From positions 17,167,023 to 17,231,022 of the forward strand of contig CM065180.1 in assembly GCA_033026295.1 (NCBI GenBank): 64,000 bases of DNA. Direction: 5' to 3'. Shown piece by piece: positions 26,001-36,602 of this stretch (position 1 is its first letter; every line of letters starts with the position of its first letter). Source of the stretch: Channa striata. Lineage: Eukaryota > Chordata > Actinopteri > Anabantiformes > Channidae. The position numbers and the translations under genes were made by a program. The notes under the pieces were generated by a model. The model saw nothing but the letters and a program-made list of their open reading frames with translations, did no database searches and was not told the DNA's origin.

Positions 26001-29000
26001 TTATATTCTGTTGCCTTGGTAACTAACCTTGCATGTTTGGGTAGTATTATGTGTCTGACATCTTATTTACCTGCAGGTTCAGATTTGAAGTTTTTACCAG
26101 CAAATCAAGTTTTTGATTTGAATTATTTGATTTGAATTATTTCACTTCAGTTAAAATAACTTTGTTTCAAATGTGCATTAATTGTAGCTGTAAGATAAAG
26201 CTTACAAGATGATGTTAGATAAAATCAAATAAAAGTGCCATATTTTATCGAAGATGCACAGCTAAGGTGCTGTTATAGGTCATTTAGCTCCCTTTGCTTT
26301 TTAATATGTGGCTCCAGCAACACTAACAAGAACTAAAATTTCAAACTTGCAGAAATATGTCTGAATGCAAATGCTGAAGCTCATGCTTAAAGTAGTGAAA
26401 TTCTTAGTTTCCCTTTGCTCCTGGTATAAGGATGCAGCCGTTATTATTTGCAGCATGATTATCACTAGGTCACTTTATGTGGAATCCATATTTGTAACCC
26501 TGGCAGCACATTCCTTTTTCTTTTCTTTTTTTAACCTACTTTTATATTCTTGTTTTGTTTGATGTGGATATTTTAGGTGTGTACCAAAGGTGCCTACGTG
26601 CTTTCAGCTCTGGTTTCATACTGCGCTATGGTTTCATTCTATATTGTGTTGACACCTGCTTCTGTAAGTTGAAGTGTTGCCGTTATAGGAAGGTGGTGTG
26701 GTACTGTAATGTTGGTCTGAATTTTGAAATGACTTATTCCTGTTTTCAAGATTGTATTCAGCAGAAAATACTGTATGTTGTGAGGCATTAGTACAAGTGA
26801 GCAGGCCATAGTTTGACTGTGCTTTTTCTCCTTCAGGGCTACTTTGTATGTGGGTAAATACTCCACCAGCCTGTATGCCTCACCATCCCTGGTGCATGAT
26901 GGAGTCACTGTGGTGGTGAGTGACAGACATGTGTAGCTTCATCTTAGCAGAACACTGTTCTTATTAGTAAGAAATGAGTTTTGTATTACATTATGGTTTC
27001 CTAATCAGTTTTTGAACAGGAAGTTTCAAGTATGTCAGTGAGTACATATGCACACATTGTGTTCCAGTTGTGTTGTAGCTTGCCCCAGCTCAAGTCATTT
27101 TGCCTCACAAGCCTCATTTTGCAATACTAGTTTGGCATTTTTGTTTTTTTCCAATGTGACATTGTACCTCTTTTAATGAGAAATACTTTTCAAAGGTATA
27201 TAAAATGTTTTTAAATAAAAACAACACAAAATGTTGGATTTTATTTGTAGCCCCGTGGCAGTGCATTCCCAATGCTGGAGGGGCCTGGCAGCCAGGAGAC
27301 TGAGGAGGACAAAGAGTGTGTCATCACACCCAGCACCAGTGTCAAGTTCAATGCTGCACTTCAGGAGCAAAACCGAATCAACTTCATGAAAAACTACTTG
27401 CTTCTCATAGGTATTAAAATTTGTGCAAATCTTTTCTTTTTTTTTTTTTACTCAGTATAGTGAGAAGAAGCTCCATTATATCCAATAAGTGTTAATATCT
27501 TGTATCTCATTGTAAGGGCTTTTATTCTTCTTACCTTGGAGCTTGTGTTGAATTGTGTGGCTTTTGTTCTAGTTTGACAGTGTTGTACTGCATCTGCCCT
27601 CTGCTGGATGATAAGAGGCTAGACAACATTGTGTTTCCATGCTGTTTAAGCTTAAAGAGGAAAACGCGATCACAACTGGATTAGATAAAAGTGCACAATT
27701 CTAGAGATGCAAATTCATAACTTTACTCTCATTATAGGTCATCATGAGACACCACCTGAAGCTCACAATAAGATCCTGGAGAAGTTCCCTGACAATTTCC
27801 CTCGCAGTCAAGCCAATGTCATCCCACCCACTACTGACAAGAAAGTAGAGGAGGTGTGATTTCTAATATATTATTTGAAGTCCCTAGAAAAGTATCCAAA
27901 CATCTGAGCAAGATTTTCTTCTTTCCTTCTCTTTGTCACCTCCTTTCATGTAATAGAAAGTGAATGATAGTGGTATGGATGATGGTCCCTCTCCTCCTCT
28001 GCCTGAAACATCTATCCAAGAACCTGGGGCCAGTGCTCGATCTGTGCGCCCAGAAGCCCCTGTGGACTCTATGCTCAAAGACATGGCCACCATCATCTTC
28101 TCCACCTTCCTCCTGGCTGGCTGGGTAGCCTTTGTGATCACCTATCCCAAAGTAGGTCAAACCACTCCACCTAGTGGAATTGTCAAGGCTGACATGTAGG
28201 AACTGATGGTAGAAATGTTTATTGATGCATTGAAAAACTAAGTAAAAGTATCTGGAACAAAAGTTCTAAGTGTTTAATAAAACATTGGTATTAGTTTCAT
28301 TTTTGATCTTTATGGTGGTCTTCAAGTGTTTCTAAGTCTTAGGAGTTTTTAAAAACCTAAAACAATACACAGCCAGTTTTACAAGGAACCTGGTTTGTTA
28401 TTTTTAGAGCGTTAGACGCAGTGTCCTCTCTTACCACAGAGCGTACACAAGCAGCAGCAGCTGCAGCATCAGGAGTTCCAGAGGCAGATGGAGGAGAGGC
28501 TGGAGCTGCTCCAGAGACAGCAGCCGTTTCCCCCTGCAGACACAGGCCTGGGCTTGGCCCCCGACAGCGACTACCTTGAAGTGACCCGCACTCGCTCAGA
28601 ATGTTCCGATCACAGCAGCCCCAATGTCACCCCCCGTGCTTCCAACCACTCTAATCTGTCAGTGTCTGAGCTTGGCAGTTCAGCCAATGAGCACGAGGAT
28701 GCAGGTAAAGATCTGCAAGTTCAACAATACATATGCACTTTTTGTCGAATCAATTATACTGAATTAGACATTTCAACTAATGTTGTCGGTCTGAAAATAT
28801 GTTTGTCTTATCAGAGGATGACTCCAACATTGTAAAAGTGGGCAACATAACTTTTAATCCAAAAGAGGTCTTGGGTCATGGTGCTGAAGGCACCATTGTG
28901 TACAAGTAAGTCTGAACAATCAGCCAATAAGCTTTTTATGAAAATATTAGTTTTTTGTAAAACACTAACTAGTTATCACTTCATTTATGTTGTTTATTTC

Positions 29001-32000
29001 CTGTACAAGGGGTCAGTTTGACAACCGTCCAGTGGCAGTGAAGAGAATTCTCCCAGAGTGCTTCAGCTTCGCAGACCGAGAGGTCCAGCTGCTCAGGGAG
29101 TCAGATGAGCACCCAAATGTCATCCGCTACTTCTGCACTGAGCGGGACCGACAGTTCCAGTACATCGCCATTGAACTTTGTGCTGCTTCACTTCAGGAGG
29201 TAACGAATGGCTTAATAAGTCACTTCAGAACTTTTGTGCTGAGTTTGGGAAAGGTGGATTCAATTACCTGTTGCTCTTTAAAACTAATTTTCCAATTTTG
29301 TTTTCATTCCTTATGATGCATTTTTTATGGCATTATTATACAGACACCTTTATGGAGATCCTGTATTTAATCTTTTCAGTATGTGGAGAAGAGTGATTTT
29401 GATCGTCATGGACTAGAGCCGGTCGTGCTGCTTCAGCAGACTATGTCAGGACTGGCTCATCTGCACTCTCTTAACATAGGTATCATCACTACATAAAAAC
29501 ACTTTCTTATTCACATAGTATTGATTAATTTGCATTACCATACAATATCTATACCACCAGAGTTCCTGAAAGCTTTTTTTCACCTTCATAATTTATTCAG
29601 TCCACAGAGATTTGAAACCCCACAACATTCTGGTGTCTATGCCCAATGCCCACGGTCGGGTCCGGGCAATGATATCTGACTTTGGCCTGTGTAAGAAGCT
29701 AGCAGTGGGCCGCCACAGTTTCAGCAGAAGGTCTGGGGTCCCAGGCACTGAGGGCTGGATTGCCCCCGAGGTTCTCAGTGAGGACTGCAAAGACAACCCA
29801 GTGAGTCACTGGTAGACTAGCAAATGATCTGCACCTGTACAGCACTTTTCTAACTATTGAAAAGCAGGATTCCTCTGACAGCTCTTCCACAAGTGTAATT
29901 CAACAGCTGGGACAGCAGGAAGATGGAAGTTAAAGCTAATGGATTTTAGTTCTAGGCTGCTACTATGAGATTTCTTAGAAACTCCCATCAAAACCTTTTC
30001 ATATGACAGAACCTGACATTAATTCAAACCTTGTCTTTGATGTAAAAAAAAAAAATCCAAAGACCAAAAATAAATAAATGATGTAAGCATGTCGGTCAGC
30101 CCCATAGGAGCTCCTCCATGTAGAAAAGTAAGGCAAGTTAAGGTAAAAAAAGTGCAGACAATTTATTATTTAATGTAATAAACTTGATAATCCATTGCAA
30201 GAGCTGTATTGTGTTATTTTGTGACACATTGTGATAAAATTGTCTTTTTTTTTTTTCCCCTGTTGTTGTAGACCTGCACTGTTGACATCTTCTCTGCTGG
30301 TTGCGTGTTTTACTACGTGGTGTCCCAGGGAAGTCATCCTTTCGGCAAATCTCTGCATAGGCAAGCAAACATCCTACTGGGCAAATACAGCCTGGACAAT
30401 CTGCAAACAGACAAACATGGTGAGAACATAACTTAAATCATATAGTTGCTGATTAATGTAAATTACTATACTTGTATAAAAAGGGCGGAGCAGCTTTATT
30501 TTTATGAGACATTTTAAACAAAAGGGCAATTTAAAGATTTTTTAAAAAATAAAGTAAAAGGGCATTACAGTAAACACACATGATGAAATCAGACAAAGTA
30601 AAATGCAATTTAAAAACGAAGGGAAACAAAATAAATTGCATAAAATAAAAATAAAAGATCAGAAACTCACCGCATTGTACAGTTATGGTGAAGTAATAAA
30701 TTGGTACTGTAAGTTTACCTCAAATTCAACAGCGAAAACGAAGAGGAAATTCATAAAGGCATCGTGAAACAAGCAGCCTCAATATATGTGTGGAAGTGGC
30801 CATAAATAAGGCACATTTAATAAATCAGGAAGTCCTGTTCTGTCTGTGCAACATAGTGGCTAAAACCAACCAAACCAATCTATTTTTAATTTTTCAGCGG
30901 ACATTGTAGCCAGAGACCTAATAGAGCAGATGTTGAGGATGGAGCCCCACAGCAGGCCGTCAGCTGAGAGCATCCTCAAACACCCTTTCTTCTGGAGCCT
31001 GGAGAAGGAGCTGCAGTTCTTTCAGGTCAGTCTTTATTCTGATGTTACGGCCCTTTGCAAAGATCACTTTTAGGCTTTTAAACCCCGGTTTCCTCAAACT
31101 AGGTTAGTGCTGGCAGCCAATGGTAGAAATCCTCATGCATGTTTTGCTTGGACTTACTTGTTGTATGGGTCTCCTGAACTTTATTAATGTATTCATATCC
31201 TAGCACTGTCGACTATGTTTGCTCCTCCATTCATGCTAATGGACTTGCGTGAGGGCTTTTTTTTTATCTGTGAAAATGTTTCCAGTGAGAATAATCGGCA
31301 GGCTGTCATATTTGTTGTTTACTCTTTTCTTTGTGGCTGCTTGTAGGATGTGAGCGACAGAATAGAAAAGGAACCACTGGATGGACCAATCGTGAGGCAG
31401 CTGGAGAGAGGTGGGAGGGCTGTTGTCAAGGGTGACTGGAGAGAGCATATCACAGTGCCACTGCAGACAGGTATGACACTGGCTATATCATGAAAACATG
31501 TGAGCTACAAGCTCCCAGGGCCACCGGTTGGACAATAATTCAGTTTACTTTGGTGCACTACTCAAAGAAGCTTGATGTACAGTCACAGCAATAATAAATG
31601 TTTTATCCTGCCAATAGAAAATATCAGGTGATGGTAATTCAGCCTGCTGCTTCCTGTCACCTTTGCCAGAGTCTCGGTGGATGATAATTTCTAAAACTTT
31701 GCTTGTGCACTTATCATAATGGAATTGCACAGTCATGAAATGACTAGGAAGTCAAAAACATTGTTTTATGTGTGAGGAATGTACAGACTGACAAAGCTGA
31801 TATTATAAAATTGATGACTGAGGATTTCTCTCCTCAGACCTGAGGAAATTCCGCTCCTATAAGGGCGGATCTGTAAGAGACCTGCTGCGTGCTATGAGGA
31901 ACAAGGTACGAGTTTATTCCTGTGACTAGTATAAACAGTTTTGTGTTACAATAAAGCTGGTTATTGTTGTCAGACCTAATTCTTGAGCTGTCTTCAACAG

Positions 32001-32558
32001 AAACATCATTACCGAGAATTGCCTGCCGAGGTACAGGAAACCCTGGGCTCCATCCCTGATGACTTTGTGTGTTACTTTACTTCCCGCTTCCCACATCTGC
32101 TGACGCACACATACCTGGCCATGCGGACCTGTGCCTCTGAGAGGCCATTCCTGCCTTATTACCCCACTGCAGAGCAGCTTGCAAAATTACCAGCCCAATT
32201 CACAAATCCAACTTCACAAAGACAAAATGAGTCATGTTCTCAACACCTGTCAGCACACACATCACCACCCTTCTCACAACCCCAGGAACCTACACATCAG
32301 TCGCAGTGTGCACAGGTCTGTCACATGGCACCCACTGAATCAGTGCCCTCTACGTCACCAGATGAGCCTTCACCTTCACAATTGCCAGTTCAGACAGTGC
32401 AACCAGCGCTGTCCACACAGACAGACTTGGAAAGTGGAGCGATTAACCCCACATTTGCCTCAGAATCACCCACAGTTCCTTTCATGCAAACAGAACCAGT
32501 TCAGTCTCAAACAAACACACTGCCAGATCTTCACACGAAGGACGACCAACCGGTGTGA
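14075..32558 (+). CDS. ern1: Inositol-requiring enzyme 1 alpha (ER stress sensor kinase/endoribonuclease)
   Basis: IRE1-alpha senses unfolded proteins in the ER lumen and splices xbp1 mRNA with its cytosolic RNase. Twenty-two exons join in phase (14075-14152, 19744-19864, 21790-21823, 22184-22256, 23183-23255, 24160-24282, 24738-24839, 24925-25186, 26837-26915, 27251-27410, 27738-27853, 27957-28151, 28440-28704, 28815-28905, 29010-29199, 29380-29479, 29601-29800, 30272-30419, 30898-31025, 31347-31470, 31838-31905, 32001-32558) for 1,095 residues. A signal peptide (1-20) and luminal beta-propeller come first, then a membrane helix at about 450-470. The kinase has Lys602, HRD Asp691, DFG Asp714 and activation-loop Ser727/729/732, and the KEN RNase has Tyr895, Asn909 and His913. 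These match human Lys599, Asp688, Asp711, Ser724/726/729, Tyr892, Asn906 and His910 with a constant offset of three. The oddity is a Ser/Thr/Pro/Gln-rich tail of about 130 residues after the KEN domain; human ends about 13 residues after the same point. Confidence 0.96.
14153..19743 (+). other. ern1: ern1 intron 1
   Basis: This 5.6-kb intron separates the signal-peptide exon from the luminal domain. It is AT-rich and holds a short (TA)n run near 18311-18325. I found no coding exon, RNA gene or recognisable transposon in it. A regulatory role for the part next to the promoter is possible but unsupported. Confidence 0.5.
22374..22600. repeat. (TG)n microsatellite with GGTTAG-type minisatellite
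   Basis: A run of TG dinucleotides (about 22376-22398) is followed by imperfect GGTTAG/GGGTTAGGAATT units (about 22475-22560), ending with a GTGTCCTTACAAGTATAGA motif. This composite is common in fish introns. It lies within an ern1 intron. Confidence 0.6.
22612..22842. repeat. Dispersed teleost repeat (ACTTTATTAGGTA ... TTTTGGCCACCCTGTA)
   Basis: The segment begins with ACCACTTTATTAGGTATACC and ends with ATGTTTTGGCCACCCTGTAT, with AGTGGGTCCTGGAGTGCAT in between. I recognise this order from an interspersed repeat found in many fish genomes. The family (probably a non-autonomous DNA element) cannot be assigned without a repeat library. It is intronic in ern1. Confidence 0.5.
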
Positions 32559-33985
32559 AGTGGACTCGACTCAGGCTGACCCAGTAGGGGCGGCAGCAGT
32601 GCTTTCAAGAGCATGGGCTCAAATACTGTGTCATGAGCCGGTGAGGACCAGGCCTGCAGTGCCTGGGATCCGCTAGCTAGACCCTGGATTAAGTGCCTTC
32701 TGCTCACCTGGGGGAAAGTGTTCCCAAACCGTCCACAAGTTCCGTCTCTGCCTCGATGATGGCTGTTAAGTGACATTTTCTTGTAGCTGGACTGAGCAAA
32801 GGATTTGTTTAATTTATAATGGCATGTCCCAAAAATGTTTGTCCCCAAATATGTCTGGATATTGTTGAACACGTGAATAGTTTCATTGTGCAATGTATTT
32901 CTGAATAAGCCTGTTCACTGCACAGAATACCGTATGTATATTTTTATATAGAGTGATTCAGAAATGGAATCATTGATAATGATTTAATGTGGCCACTGTG
33001 CCTTTTTAAAGGAATCTCACTGTGCTGTAGGGGTACAGCTCTTTGAAATGACTATGCTAAATGTGCTTGATTCTAGTTTTTGCTGCTAGACTGCTTCTTA
33101 TTTGTCAATCAAGACTCTGCTGCTTCGGGTGGTGTGGACTGTTCCAAGCACTGTTCAGGCTGGCATCTGAATACAGGAAGCAATTTTATCCTCATGTGAT
33201 TATATGGTCGAGTTTAGAGGTCAGGCAGCAGATCGCTCATGTAGAAAAACGTTTCAAGGGTCTCAAAGTGAAGTTAATGACTTGCACATTAAATTCTATT
33301 TTTTTTTTATACTAAGATTGTGTTTGTGCACTGATCTTGATGCATCGCAAATGGGGATGAAGGAAAAATGAGGAATATTTACCCAGGTCCCTTAAAGAAT
33401 TTACGTTTTTATGAACATTGTGAACAAAGACAGAATTGGCTAATTAACTTGTTTAATGGATATCACGTAGTGAATGTTCACCTTCCCTTACCTCACCTAA
33501 GTTCACAACTGGACACAACCTAGTCCAAGCTCACAGTGAACATTAAATTGACATATATAGATTTCACTACCAGATGTTGTTGAAAACTTCAAATTAGTAG
33601 AAATTATCAAAAAGAAAATGCCACAGTCCTTAACAGCTTTTACAGAAGTGTGGCATTTTTCTCTCTGTACAACGTCTGCTAGTATTTATCTAATTTGTTT
33701 TAGTGATACATTTGTGCCTTATGAAAGTAAAGTTTTGTTTTTTTATTTTAATAATATGAATTGTGCGGTGGGGACTGATTTTATAGTATAAGGTGTTTTT
33801 TAAAGTTCCGAACAAAATCAAACGAACAACTGGCTGTCGGCAGATTTTGAAACATATTAGACCTGGCACATAATTATTTGTAAATGTGTACCAGGTTTTG
33901 GATATGTTTTATATGCACATTATTTAATATAAATGTGCATTAGTTGGTAACCCTCCAATAAAAGCAAAATGGTAACAGTATTAGC
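32559..33985 (+). other. ern1: ern1 3' untranslated region (inferred)
   Basis: The stretch after the ern1 stop codon contains no coding exon I can support. The first clear polyadenylation hexamer in a sensible place is AATAAA at 33957-33962, so the transcript probably ends near 33980. Confidence 0.5.
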
Positions 33986-35111
33986 GAAATACAGCCTCCA
34001 ACAAATAATATAACTTGTTTTTACAGTGCCATTATTTATCTAGGTTAACTGAAGCCAAAAAAGAAAACTAGGGCAAAACTAAGAACCCCATTTAATCTGT
34101 AGTTTATAGCTCCAAATTGCACCAGTCTCTGAAATCGTAGGAGAAATTTTGGCCCATTCTAACTAACAAAAATATTTAAGTTCATAGTTTTGTTTATGGA
34201 CACCTCCCTTAAGCCACAGCATTTAAATTGGGTTGATATCTGGACTTTGACCAGGCCATTCCAAAACCTTGTTTCTTTTATTTTATTTTTTATTTACTGT
34301 TGTGCTTTAAATCATAGTCCATGACCCATTTTTGACCAAGCTTGAGCTTTATTAAATTTTTTAAAAACAAATCACAATTTAAAAAAAGAGTAGACACTAA
34401 CTTGCACAGGACTGTAGATCAAGGTTTCTTCAGAACAAAAAATGTTTTTTAGACTTAAAAATTACCTGCTCGGGCTGCTCTATACATGCACTACATCAGG
34501 TCTCCTTTCACCTCTAACACATCCACACCCAACAACTTGGATCAGCAGCTTGGGTGTGGCTCACATGTAACCTGGATTTCAAAACTGCATGGTACCAACA
34601 TGTGCGGTCTGCCTTTTCCCCCTTATTTGGATGACAATAACTCTATCCTCGATCTTAAAAGGCTTATTTGCGTATGAAATACTGTGTAACCTTTTGGTGG
34701 AGCACAATTTCAAGTCCTAACAATATAATTCTGCCCATAATTTACGGTAGTTCTCGTTAGTCTTTGGTAAAAGTATACATTTCTATTTAACCAGCACCCA
34801 CTTTAATAACTGTAAATATATTCTGTTATGAAGCAAATAATTCGGTGTGCGTAGACAAAAACAGGAAATTCTATTTGCCCCGCCCAGTTGCATTTTAATG
34901 TTTGTTTTCCTCTCCTTTAAGGATAGATTTAACTTAACCGAATATTAACATATTATCATACAGTGCTGAAACATTGTGGCCCTTCGTGTTTCTTGTCTGT
35001 ATTAAAGCATGTGCCGACCAGTTTGTAAACTGCTGAATATGATCATTGCTCACCTGTAGATTGTGGGCGTAATTCGGGTGGAGCAGGTCAAGATTTGATC
35101 CGAGTTTTCTC
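33986..35111. other. ern1 to samd9l-like intergenic region
   Basis: This AT-rich spacer contains one recognisable repeat remnant (34100-34360) and no reading frame with family resemblance. The part next to 35112 becomes the putative promoter of the samd9l-like gene. Confidence 0.4.
34100..34360. repeat. Degenerate dispersed DNA-element repeat
   Basis: Phrases such as TTGGCCCATTC, GGGTTGATATCTGGACTTTG, ACCAGGCCATTCC and GACCAAGCTTGAGC occur in the order I recognise from an old interspersed repeat spread through fish genomes. It is decayed and carries no open frame. The family name is left open. Confidence 0.45.
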
Positions 35112-35123
35112 AAAACCGAAACT
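35112..35123 (+). promoter_or_regulatory. ISRE-like interferon response element
   Basis: AAAACCGAAACT matches the interferon-stimulated response element core GAAA-NN-GAAACT at all fixed positions but the first. It lies about 110 bp upstream of the splice donor (35235) of the probable first exon of the samd9l-like gene, a normal promoter position for an interferon-induced gene. Confidence 0.5.
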
Positions 35124-35149
35124 CTTAACGACTGAGCCGACGACGGGAG

Positions 35150-35234
35150 AGAACTTACAGCTGGGCAGGCAGCGGTAAAAAAAACCACAGGCCGGAGAAG
35201 TGCCAACGTTTGATTATCGATCTGTGTATCCAAG
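35150..35234 (+). other. Probable non-coding exon 1 of the samd9l-like gene
   Basis: A strong donor (CCAAG followed by gtaaga) at 35235 pairs naturally with the acceptor ttcttttgcag ending at 36540. The 5' limit is a guess based on distance from the ISRE-like site; no TATA box is evident. Confidence 0.4.
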
Positions 35235-35514
35235 GTAAGAAACATGGCAGTGTTATGAATATTATCTACACATTTGCTGCGTTATAAACAAGACTCCAGT
35301 TATAAAATTGCAGTTGTATACGTTTTGTACTTTTTGGCAAGTTCACATTCGGTTCTGATTACAGCTAACCTACAGCGGTTATTAAAAACACGAATAATTT
35401 AGCAATATACGAGTTTTACATGTGTAACAGCCCTTGGCATCAGTTATTAAAGCAAAGAGTCTCTGCAGGTGCATGAGTTTTATTCTAGTGTGGATTATCT
35501 TACAGGGAACCGTG

Positions 35515-35525
35515 GAAACTGAAAC
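35515..35525 (+). promoter_or_regulatory. Second ISRE-like element
   Basis: GAAACTGAAAC is a perfect GAAA-NN-GAAA repeat, bound by IRF/ISGF3 factors. It lies in the presumed first intron of the samd9l-like gene, 280 bp past the donor. It could act as an enhancer or mark an alternative promoter. Confidence 0.5.
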
Positions 35526-36540
35526 ACAGAGGACAATGAATAATTAACTTCTGCATTAACATATGTTATTATTATTATACTCTCCAGTAACAAACATTAT
35601 GTGGCAACAATACACGTAAACATTTGCAAGAGCCGAAACTATGTCCGTCGATCCCCGTTCAAAGGACGGCACTTATTCTTTATGATTTATCCTTCGTTGC
35701 TGTCTCGACGCACATTCTTCCTCTGAGCTAAAAACAGCGCGCAGATACAACAGTCGCAAGTGAGCTACAGTCCGACAGTCTGACAGTCGGCGAAACAACA
35801 ACAGGAAAAGGTTAACGTAACAACGTGAGGCATTGAAAGAGGAAATAACTAACACGAACGCAAGGTTTCAGGACTGTTCCGGGATTCCGAGATGGTTCCG
35901 CCCAACCCACACCTCCACTGAGTGAGCGACCACAAACATTGACCATCCAGGCGATCATTTACAACATGAATATGTGAATGTTGAGACTCATGTCACTGGA
36001 CTTTGAGGATCAGGGTTTTAAATAATGAGCCCGCTCAGGCTCGACTGGCCCGGTGTTATGGCCACATGTGTGCCCGTAGTCCAGGAAGGTCCAGTCGCAG
36101 ACCTGAGGTTTGTCAGCCAATAGGAAGAGACACATGAGGTGCGTCACTTCCACTAGCGGCCAATAAAATATGACGAACCCAAAATCTTTTACCATTTTAC
36201 CAAAAGGAGTTTTTGAAGTATGGCCGTATTGCTCTAAAATTGCAATTGAAGTATCTCCCCGTATTCTTCAAACTGCATTCCAACAAGGTCTAAAAACACT
36301 TATATCAAACTCATACATTCTCAGGTTGGCGATTAGTCATGGATCAAGGGTGAAATAATGATCTTGTTTTAGTTACTGACTGGGTTGATTGGAACTAGAT
36401 TGCTTGTATTTTCCGTTGAAACTACGATAAACTATTTTTATTATTATAATATGCGAGATGGGGGGATATCATCTATGTATCATCTATAACCCAGATGATA
36501 GTTGGATACATGTAATTCTATATCATTTTTTCTTTTGCAG

Positions 36541-36602
36541 ATGGAAGGTGATGATAAGTAAATATCAAAGGTGATTGAGGTGATGAAAGAAGAAAATCAT
36601 GG
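36541..36602 (+). other. Short exon 2 of the samd9l-like gene with three upstream reading frames
   Basis: A 62-nt exon lies between acceptor ttcttttgcag and donor gtaagt at 36603. It supplies the ATG plus one base of the main protein. Three other ATGs precede it. Those at 36541 and 36551 open frames of six and seven codons that stop inside the exon. The one at 36583 opens a seven-codon frame whose stop (TGA) forms only after splicing and overlaps the main start. Confidence 0.6.
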
